DNA from: an uncultured Thalassospira sp.
Lineage (GTDB): Bacteria > Pseudomonadota > Alphaproteobacteria > Rhodospirillales_A > Thalassospiraceae
Direction of reading: 5' to 3'
Length of the DNA stretch: 10,987 nucleotides
NCBI GenBank assembly: GCA_946885765.1
Contig: CAMPHD010000072.1
Location: 1-10,987, forward strand
In this document: positions 5,539 to 10,987 of the stretch, piece by piece
Numbering within the stretch: position 1 is the first letter of the stretch
Layout: each line of letters opens with the position of its first letter
Translations under genes and position numbers: made by a program
The notes under the pieces: model-generated
The model's input: the letters and a program-made list of their open reading frames with translations, nothing else
Databases searched by the model: none
Told to the model about the DNA's origin: nothing

Positions 5539-6777
5539 CTAGTCAACGGGAAGTCGGCCCGGGAGTAACAATGTTGTCGTGAAACCGGGCGGTGGTGGTG
5601 ACGTCCATCGCCGGGCACGTCCCCGGCCAATCGCCTGAACTTTGCCAGCACGTACCAATTCTTCAAGCGCCCTCTGCACGGTACGCGCACTGATATCAAG
5701 CACGATTGCCAACGCTGAACTCGACCATGCTTCGCCATCTGCCAAAAGCGCAAGAATGTTCGCGTTTTTGTCCTCCATCGGAGGAAGCAGAACCATTACG
5801 GACTGATCTTTTCCGACAGATTTAGGCTTCAGGATAAAACCGGAATCGGTTGCCGAAATATTTGCAAAAACCCGGATCAGTTTCCGCAACCGCCCGATTT
5901 CGACCCGCAATCGGGCACGATGCGTTTCATCGACATAACGGGCACCAAATGCCCCGGACAAAAGAGAATCTCTGGGGGCATCTTTGGGCCAGTTTTCGCC
6001 GAGAATACGTAGAAGGTTGAAAAGCACCGGCCGGGTTGAAAGCGAAATTGTCGCCTGCCCCTGACGAACGCCATACCGGCACGCATCAATAACAAGCATG
6101 TCCGATGCCATCAGGTCTTCGACTTCCTGCAGGATGATAAGCCGCTCCTCACCCTTTGCAATCAGCCGCGCTGCCGGTGCATTCAAAGTTACATATGCTT
6201 TTTCGATTTCCGCGATCAGGACCGGCAGTTTTGCCGCCTGAGCCAAATGATTTGCCCGTTCAAGGGCTGCGCGTGCCGCACCGGCCTGAAGACGCCGCAC
6301 AGCGATCCCAAAAAGGATCATTTCATGAGAAATCTGCAAGATTGGCGGCAAAATGTCCGAATTGATTTCGCCGAGCATTTGTTCGGCCTGATCAAGCTGT
6401 CCTGTCAGTAAAACATGCCTGATTTCAAGCTGCCTTGCATGCGCGGCATTCACATGATCGCTACGCTGTTCAAGTGTCTGTCGTGCGCCATCAAGGGCCT
6501 TTTCGGCCCATCCCAGATCACGAGACACCAGTGCAATTTCAGCTTCGGCAACAACGCAACGTGCACGTGCTAATGGTTCGGATGCACCAAAACCGCGTGC
6601 GGCACGTTTCAGAAGTACTCTGGCCCGATCGACATCCTCTAACTGGGCCAAAGCAATGCCGCGCAGTGCCAGTGCCGGTGGATCATCCCGCAGACCGACG
6701 CATTTTAACGCGCCAAGCGGATCCCCGGCGGACAGGGCCCGTGCGGCACCTGTGATCAGGGAATCCATTATGGCCAT
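5539..6777 (-). CDS. TPR-like/double winged-helix transcription regulator
   Basis: This encodes a 412-residue predicted DNA-binding regulator. Residues 1-200 are Ala/Leu-rich helices that look like degenerate TPR repeats (for example ALALRGIALAQLEDVDRA, 35-52). Residues about 229-316 resemble an OmpR/PhoB-type winged helix: a short strand ATISLSTRPVLFNLLRILGE, then a helix around RARLRVEIGRLRKLI (287-301). A second helix-turn-helix of MarR/IclR type lies at about 336-392 (LALLADGEAWSSSALAIVLD, then RTVQRALEELVRAGKVQ and a basic wing GRGRARRW). The Pro-rich tail is probably flexible. The start at 6777 has GGGA seven bases upstream. It is divergent from the DUF899 gene across 97 bp and lies 40 bp before the propeller gene. 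This layout suggests that it controls both. No receiver or kinase domain is present, so the signal is unknown. Confidence 0.85.
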   Translation of the reverse strand: MAIMDSLITGAARALSAGDPLGALKCVGLRDDPPALALRGIALAQLEDVDRARVLLKRAARGFGASEPLARARCVVAEAEIALVSRDLGWAEKALDGARQTLEQRSDHVNAAHARQLEIRHVLLTGQLDQAEQMLGEINSDILPPILQISHEMILFGIAVRRLQAGAARAALERANHLAQAAKLPVLIAEIEKAYVTLNAPAARLIAKGEERLIILQEVEDLMASDMLVIDACRYGVRQGQATISLSTRPVLFNLLRILGENWPKDAPRDSLLSGAFGARYVDETHRARLRVEIGRLRKLIRVFANISATDSGFILKPKSVGKDQSVMVLLPPMEDKNANILALLADGEAWSSSALAIVLDISARTVQRALEELVRAGKVQAIGRGRARRWTSPPPPGFTTTLLLPGRLPVD

Positions 6778-6813
6778 TTAAGCATCCCAAATTGCGTCAC
6801 GTTTGTTACTCCC

Positions 6814-6865
6814 CGGTTGAACGTCCCTTCGCCTAACCTTTGCCTATCGTCAACCGAAAGATAGG
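6814..6865. promoter_or_regulatory. inverted repeats in the regulator/DUF899 divergent region
   Basis: Two overlapping dyads lie just before the DUF899 gene. The first is CGGTTGAACG (6814-6823) facing CGTCAACCG (6848-6856), imperfect by one inserted base. The second is CCTATC (6843-6848) facing GATAGG (6860-6865) around 11 bases; its right arm contains the AGG of the DUF899 ribosome site (6863-6866, eight bases before ATG 6875). They could be operator half-sites for the adjacent regulator, or an RNA hairpin that hides the ribosome site. No convincing -35/-10 pair was found in either direction in this gap. Confidence 0.45.
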
Positions 6866-6874
6866 AAAACAGAA

Positions 6875-7690
6875 ATGACGAATGCCAAAATGATTTCCAA
6901 ACCTAACACGGAAAACCCGCGTATCGTCAGCCGTAATGAATGGCTTTCCGAACGCAAGGCACTTCTCGCCCGCGAGAAGGAACTGACCCGCCTTGGCGAC
7001 GAGATCGCTGCCGCACGCCGCGAACTGGCGTGGGTCCATATCGACAAAAACTATATGTTCGATACGCCTGATGGAAAACGGTCTCTTGCTGACCTGTTTG
7101 AAGGCCGCAGCCAGCTACTTGTCCAGCATTTCATGTTCGGTCCGGATTGGGAGCAAGGCTGCCCAAGCTGCTCGTTCATGGCCGATCATATGGACGGCAT
7201 CACGATCCATATGGCCCAGCGCGATGTCACTTTCACCGCCGTTTCACGTGCGCCACTTGCAAATATTGAACGGTTTCGTGCACGCATGGGTTGGAAATTC
7301 AACTGGGTTTCCTCGCATGAAAGTGACTTCAACTATGACTTCCGCGTCAGCTTCACCCCCGAAGAAACAGCCAAGGGTGAAATTCACTACAACTATGGCA
7401 AATGGCCATATGCCTTCGAAGAATGGCCGGGGTTGAGTGCCTTTATCAAAAACGACCGTGGCGAGGTTTTTCATACCTATTCGACCTATGGCCGCGGGGT
7501 CGACGCCATGATGGGCACATACAGACTGCTTGATTTGATGCCCAAGGGACGGGACGAAAAAGATGTCCCGAACAAAATGGAGTGGGTGCGCCACCATGAT
7601 CTGTATGAAACAGCAGCAATGAAACCCGAAACTGAAACCGGTTCGGTCGAAGGTCTGTTCGACAGCGTCAAGAAAACGGCATGCCACTAG
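6875..7690 (+). CDS. DUF899 family thioredoxin-like protein
   Basis: This encodes a 271-residue cytosolic protein of the DUF899 family, described as predicted dithiol-disulfide oxidoreductases with a thioredoxin-like fold. The mark of the family is GCPSCSF at 95-101, with the CxxC pair Cys96/Cys99, preceded by QHFMFGPDWEQ (84-94). A basic, helical N-terminus includes RNEWLSERKALLAREKEL (20-37). HTYSTYGRG (200-208) and MGTYRLLDLMPKGRDE (213-228) are also typical. The length is normal. The enzymatic substrate is not established. The start at ATG 6875 has AGGA eight bases upstream, partly within an inverted repeat. It is divergent from the regulator and followed at 23 bp by a small membrane protein gene that is probably co-translated. 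Confidence 0.94.
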   Translation: MTNAKMISKPNTENPRIVSRNEWLSERKALLAREKELTRLGDEIAAARRELAWVHIDKNYMFDTPDGKRSLADLFEGRSQLLVQHFMFGPDWEQGCPSCSFMADHMDGITIHMAQRDVTFTAVSRAPLANIERFRARMGWKFNWVSSHESDFNYDFRVSFTPEETAKGEIHYNYGKWPYAFEEWPGLSAFIKNDRGEVFHTYSTYGRGVDAMMGTYRLLDLMPKGRDEKDVPNKMEWVRHHDLYETAAMKPETETGSVEGLFDSVKKTACH

Positions 7691-7713
7691 GCCCATCAGG
7701 CAGGAGATACAAA

Positions 7714-8016
7714 ATGGGCAAACTGCACCGCCATAGCAGATACATTGGCAGCATGACTTCGGGGGATGGCGGATATACCGCCACCCTTTGGATGGTTCGA
7801 TGGCTTCCATTTGCCGCATCACCGGTCTTTCCCCTATTGGCGCTTGTCACCGGCATATCCGATGCAGGCAGAACGGATATAATTTGCCTGACGACGGACG
7901 ATACATCGTACTTTAACAACATGGTTGTGATGTATCTTCTCATGAGCTTCTTTCACCTGCCACCGTGGCTAAAGACTCTATTCGGTGGCACGCAGCATCG
8001 ATCGGGAAATACATGA
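7714..8016 (+). CDS. small two-helix membrane protein, hypothetical
   Basis: I do not recognise this 100-residue protein. The start at 7714 has one of the best ribosome sites in the window (AGGAG eight bases before the ATG), so I prefer it to the in-frame ATG at 7681, which overlaps the end of the DUF899 gene. The basic N-terminus (KLHRHSR) is followed by two likely membrane helices, about 28-48 (MVRW, then LPFAASPVFPLLALVTGI) and about 69-86 (NMVVMYLLMSFFHLPPWL), with a short polar loop holding one Cys (58). By the positive-inside rule both ends should face the cytoplasm. The 23-bp gap to DUF899 suggests one transcript, and a membrane partner for the CxxC protein is conceivable. It could instead be a decayed fragment of a longer membrane protein. 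Confidence 0.62.
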   Translation: MGKLHRHSRYIGSMTSGDGGYTATLWMVRWLPFAASPVFPLLALVTGISDAGRTDIICLTTDDTSYFNNMVVMYLLMSFFHLPPWLKTLFGGTQHRSGNT

Positions 8017-8030
8017 TCGTTTTCATACGA

Positions 8031-8050
8031 ACAGGATATGACACTCCTGT
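8031..8050 (+). repeat. inverted repeat after the small membrane protein gene
   Basis: ACAGGA (8031-8036) and TCCTGT (8045-8050) form a 6-bp stem with an 8-base loop, 14 bases past the stop codon. No T-run follows on either strand, so it is not a standard terminator. It may stabilise the 3' end of the DUF899 transcript. Confidence 0.25.
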
Positions 8051-8095
8051 AAAATCTTCGGGTCATCAGTGCTTTATTGACTCATAACAAATCAA

Positions 8096-8101
8096 TATAC
8101 T
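8096..8101 (+). promoter_or_regulatory. candidate -10 box for the pat gene
   Basis: TATACT matches five of six consensus bases in an AT-rich patch. The matching -35 is poor (TTTATT at 8073-8078, 17 bases upstream); a better TTGACT at 8077-8082 is too close. If used, it would give a leader of about 125 bases carrying the hairpin at 8149-8166. Confidence 0.3.
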
Positions 8102-8148
8102 TGTCACCGCAATACGATCTCGCACGTGCACACATGCCATCCATCGGG

Positions 8149-8166
8149 TGGTTTGATGCCAAACCA
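8149..8166 (+). repeat. hairpin in the pat leader
   Basis: TGGTTTG (8149-8155) and CAAACCA (8160-8166) form a perfect 7-bp stem with an ATGC loop, followed by ATTTTAT. The layout is that of a weak terminator or attenuator 66 bases before the pat start. The stem has only three G-C pairs, so this is tentative. Confidence 0.3.
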
Positions 8167-8231
8167 ATTTTATCCGGGCCGCCGTCATGTCAACAGGACG
8201 CGCAGCCAGAAGGCAAAGCGGGAATTCGGTA

Positions 8232-10922
8232 ATGAGTACCATTAATCTCGACCATCTTTTCAAACCCAAGTCTGTCGCAGTCATTGGCGCGTCTAACCGG
8301 CCCCATTCTGTGGGTCAGGTGATCATGCGCAATCTGCTGGCGGGCGGGTTTGACGGCCCGATAATGCCGGTTAATCCGCGCAGCCAGTCGATTGGCGGTG
8401 TTCTGGCTTACCCTGATGTTGAAAACCTGCCGGTCATTCCCGAACTTGCTGTTATCTGCGTCCCTCCCCAAGCCGTTATTCCGACCATGGAATGTCTTTC
8501 TGCCAAGGGATGTATGGCAGCCATCGTCCTGACGGCCGGCCTTGGCGCCGAGCAGTATGACGAAACCCGCAGCATCAAACAGGCGATTCTTGACATTGCC
8601 GCGCGTAACAAAATGCGATTGCTTGGCCCAAACTGCCTTGGCCTGATGGTGCCGGGCATCGGGCTTAACGCAAGTTTCAGTCATCAAAGCATCGGCAGTG
8701 GCAAAATCGCGTTTGTGTCGCAGTCGGGAGCGCTTTGCACCGCCGTTCTGGATTGGGCGGCGGCACGCGGTATCGGGTTTTCGCACTTTATATCGTTGGG
8801 CGAATGCGACGATGTCGATTTCGGTGATGTTATCGATTATCTGGGTTCTGATCCCAACACACGCGCGATCATGCTGTATATCGAATCCATTCAGGAACGT
8901 CGCGGCTTTATTTCCGCCGCCCGCGCAGCATCGCGCAACAAACCGATCCTCTGTATCAAGTCAGGCCGGTTTGCCGAAGGTGCCGCCGCCGCCGCATCGC
9001 ATACGGGTGCACTGGCCGGGGCGGACGACGTATTTGACGCCGCGATCAAACGTGCCGGCGTTCTGCGCGTTTATACGGTTTCGGAAATGTTTTCGGCCGC
9101 CGAAACACTTTCTCGCATGCGTCCATTCCGGGGCGACAAGCTGGGCATTATTACCAATGGCGGTGGCATTGGCGTTCTGGCGGTTGATGCCTTGATTGAA
9201 CGGCACGGGCAACTCGCCAAGCTCGAAGACAGCACCATCAACGCGCTTAGCAGTGTTTTGCCGTCAACCTGGTCGCATGCAAACCCCGTCGACATTATCG
9301 GGGATGCCCCGGGCGAAAGATATGCAAAGTCGATTGATGCGGTTCTAAAAGATCCCAATATCGACAGCCTTCTGGTCATGCACGCGCCGACCGCCATCAC
9401 CGACCCGGTTGAAGTCGCCCAAGGCGTAATTAATGCGATCAAGGACAGCCGCAAAAACATCCTGACCAACTGGGTTGGCGAGGCAACCGTCGCCAAAGCG
9501 CGCAATCTGTTTTATGCCGCCGGGATTCCGACTTATCGTACACCAGAAAACGCGGTTGCGGCCTTCCAGCATATGGTGAATTACCGCAAGTTGCAGGAAG
9601 TCCTGATGGAAACACCACCATCAGTTCCGCAGGACTTTACGCCGGAAACAGACAAGGCACGCCAGATCATCCACACGGCCATCCATTCCGGGCGCGATAT
9701 GCTGACCGAGCCGGAAGCAAAGGCCGTTCTGGAATGCTATGGAATCAATACGGTCAAAACCGTAGCCGCAGAATCAGTTGATGACGCTGTCGAAACGGCA
9801 GATGCCATCGGCTATCCGGTCGCGCTTAAAATCCTGTCGGATGATATCAGCCACAAATCCGATGTTGGCGGTGTTGTTCTGAGTATCGACAGTGACGAGG
9901 AACTGCGCGCTGCTGGCAACAAGATGCTGCGCACCGTCAAACAGAAATTCCCAGATGCGCGGGTGCGTGGCTTTACCGTGCAGGAAATGATCAAGCGTGC
10001 AGGTGCACGTGAATTGATCGTTGGCATGACCACCGATCCGATTTTTGGCCCTGTGATCCTGTTTGGTCATGGCGGGGTCGAGGTCGAAGTGGTCCGAGAC
10101 CGGGCCATGGCCCTGCCGCCATTGAACATGAAGCTGGCACGCGAACTTGTTGAAGGTACGCGTATCTACAATCTGCTGCGGGGCTATCGTGATGTACCGC
10201 CGGTCAATCTCGAACAGCTTTACGTCACGCTGGTGCGGTTGTCCCAGCTGGTCGTGCATCTTGGCGAAGTCCTTGAACTCGACATGAACCCGCTTCTGAT
10301 TGATCAGACCGGCGTGATTGCGCTGGATGCCCGCATCAAGGTAACACCGAAAGTAGTTAGCGATGACCAACGTCTGGCGATCCATCCCTATCCACGTCAT
10401 CTGAAACAGGAACTGATTCTGGATGACGGAACGAAATATCTATTGCGTCCAATCAAGCCCGAGGACGAGCCGAAACACTATGAATTCATGTCGAAACTGA
10501 CACCCGAAGATATTCACTTCCGGTTCTTTGGATCTGTTCGCGAATTGCCACATTCGGAAATGGCCCGCCAGACACAGCTTGATTACGACCGTGACATGGC
10601 CTTCCTTGCCATTGTGCCAGATGGTTCGGAAGAAGGCGAAATCCACGGTATGGTTCAGGTCGTGATCGACCCCAACAATGAACATGCCGAATATGCGATT
10701 ATGGTTCGCTCGGACATCAAGGGTCGTGGCCTTGGCCGTGTGCTGATGGAAAAGATGATCGAATATTGCCGCCAGAAAGGAACAGAGACCTTTATCGGGC
10801 AGGTTTTACCAGATAACCGCCGGATGCTGACGCTTTGTGAAAAACTGGGATTCTCGCGCAAATATCTTGCCGACGAGGAAGTATTCGAGGTCACCCTGCC
10901 CTTGCAACGCGACCTCGCCTGA
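8232..10922 (+). CDS. PatZ-type acyl-CoA synthetase (NDP-forming)/GNAT fusion, protein lysine acetyltransferase
   Basis: This encodes an 896-residue cytosolic protein with the domain order of E. coli PatZ/Salmonella Pat. First is a CoA-binding domain (about 7-140, SVAVIGAS at 14-21). Then come succinyl-CoA-ligase-like domains (about 150-455), and an ATP-grasp part (about 475-705, YPVALK at 528-533, HKSDVGGV at 541-548, LDMNPLL at 683-689). Last is a GNAT domain (about 737-896) with the acetyl-CoA loop GRGLGRVLM (831-839). Pat enzymes acetylate lysines, for example to silence acetyl-CoA synthetase. Unlike E. coli PatZ, the phosphohistidine site of active ADP-forming synthetases is intact: His257 in SHTGALAG, with Glu218. 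I start at 8232 (GGGA eight bases upstream; MSTINLDHLFKPKS aligns with PatZ), not at ATG 8187. It is monocistronic, with a strong terminator. Confidence 0.94.
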   Translation: MSTINLDHLFKPKSVAVIGASNRPHSVGQVIMRNLLAGGFDGPIMPVNPRSQSIGGVLAYPDVENLPVIPELAVICVPPQAVIPTMECLSAKGCMAAIVLTAGLGAEQYDETRSIKQAILDIAARNKMRLLGPNCLGLMVPGIGLNASFSHQSIGSGKIAFVSQSGALCTAVLDWAAARGIGFSHFISLGECDDVDFGDVIDYLGSDPNTRAIMLYIESIQERRGFISAARAASRNKPILCIKSGRFAEGAAAAASHTGALAGADDVFDAAIKRAGVLRVYTVSEMFSAAETLSRMRPFRGDKLGIITNGGGIGVLAVDALIERHGQLAKLEDSTINALSSVLPSTWSHANPVDIIGDAPGERYAKSIDAVLKDPNIDSLLVMHAPTAITDPVEVAQGVINAIKDSRKNILTNWVGEATVAKARNLFYAAGIPTYRTPENAVAAFQHMVNYRKLQEVLMETPPSVPQDFTPETDKARQIIHTAIHSGRDMLTEPEAKAVLECYGINTVKTVAAESVDDAVETADAIGYPVALKILSDDISHKSDVGGVVLSIDSDEELRAAGNKMLRTVKQKFPDARVRGFTVQEMIKRAGARELIVGMTTDPIFGPVILFGHGGVEVEVVRDRAMALPPLNMKLARELVEGTRIYNLLRGYRDVPPVNLEQLYVTLVRLSQLVVHLGEVLELDMNPLLIDQTGVIALDARIKVTPKVVSDDQRLAIHPYPRHLKQELILDDGTKYLLRPIKPEDEPKHYEFMSKLTPEDIHFRFFGSVRELPHSEMARQTQLDYDRDMAFLAIVPDGSEEGEIHGMVQVVIDPNNEHAEYAIMVRSDIKGRGLGRVLMEKMIEYCRQKGTETFIGQVLPDNRRMLTLCEKLGFSRKYLADEEVFEVTLPLQRDLA

Positions 10923-10943
10923 TATCGGCTTGATCCATCATGA

Positions 10944-10972
10944 AAAAGCCCGGTCATATTGGCCGGGCTTTT
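10944..10972 (+). terminator. terminator of the pat gene
   Basis: A 12-bp stem (AAAAGCCCGGTC at 10944-10955 with GGCCGGGCTTTT at 10961-10972, one U-G pair) closes an ATATT loop and ends in TTTT, 21 bases past the stop. The A-rich left side means it may also end transcripts arriving from the other side. Confidence 0.92.
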
Positions 10973-10987
10973 GTCTAGGGTCTGGAC

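Noticed and set aside
4998..5582. Plus-strand 194-codon frame opposite the propeller gene
   Set aside because: The minus-strand frame has regular blade repeats; this one has none and no start signal.
7244..7822. Minus-strand 192-codon frame opposite DUF899 and the small membrane gene
   Set aside because: DUF899 family motifs on the plus strand are decisive; the opposite frame is Cys/Phe-rich without domain features.
8187..8231. Longer start for the pat gene at 8187
   Set aside because: The extra 15 residues precede the conserved N-terminus, and the ribosome site is better for 8232; numbering from 8232 also places the catalytic residues at their usual positions.
9774..10400. Minus-strand 208-codon frame opposite the pat gene
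   Set aside because: It lies wholly within a strongly conserved plus-strand ATP-grasp region; it is a codon-bias shadow.

Overview
The window reads as the end of a draft-genome contig from a moderate-GC alphaproteobacterium, most likely a marine Rhodospirillales relative such as Thalassospira. The genus is an inference. It rests on the cell-cycle/secretion neighbourhood (Pcm-like methyltransferase, rhodanese, TolC, then the first codons of a PopZ-type protein), on the gene content and on the codon use. No species-level marker is present. The first 53 bases are not genomic: they are an Illumina Nextera i7 adapter ending in the 19-bp transposase mosaic end. Genomic sequence starts at 54.

Region 54-2728 is a minus-strand block. 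In transcription order it holds a Pcm-family methyltransferase (with a clear sigma70-like promoter), a single-domain rhodanese, a TolC-family outer-membrane channel, and the first ten codons of a PopZ/DUF2497 protein, cut off by the adapter. Terminator-like hairpins lie between the methyltransferase and rhodanese genes and between tolC and popZ, so the block is probably several transcription units.

Region 2976-4490 holds three tRNA genes (Cys-GCA, then Asn-GTT, then a second identical Asn-GTT). Each transcript has a recognisable promoter and a strong terminator. A YdhF-type aldo/keto reductase gene sits between the two identical tRNA-Asn copies. A small acidic hypothetical gene (4536-4853) follows and converges, with a 3-bp gap, on the next minus-strand gene.

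Region 4857-8016 is the least ordinary part. A TPR-like/double winged-helix regulator (minus strand) is divergent from a DUF899 thioredoxin-like CxxC protein (plus strand). Behind the regulator, 40 bp away, lies a small four-repeat beta-propeller gene. Behind DUF899, 23 bp away with a very good ribosome site, lies a 100-residue two-helix membrane protein. These four genes could form one regulated redox or stress module.

Region 8232-10972 holds a large PatZ-type protein: an NDP-forming acyl-CoA synthetase fused to a C-terminal GNAT acetyltransferase, followed by a strong terminator. Unlike E. coli PatZ, it keeps the catalytic histidine of the active synthetases (His257), plus Glu218 and the His541 of the ATP-grasp part. 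It may therefore still make or use acyl-CoA as well as acetylate proteins.

No mobile element, CRISPR array, integrase or origin was seen. No gene-free stretch exceeds 300 bases; the longest is 2729-3023, which holds the divergent promoters of the methyltransferase gene and the tRNAs.
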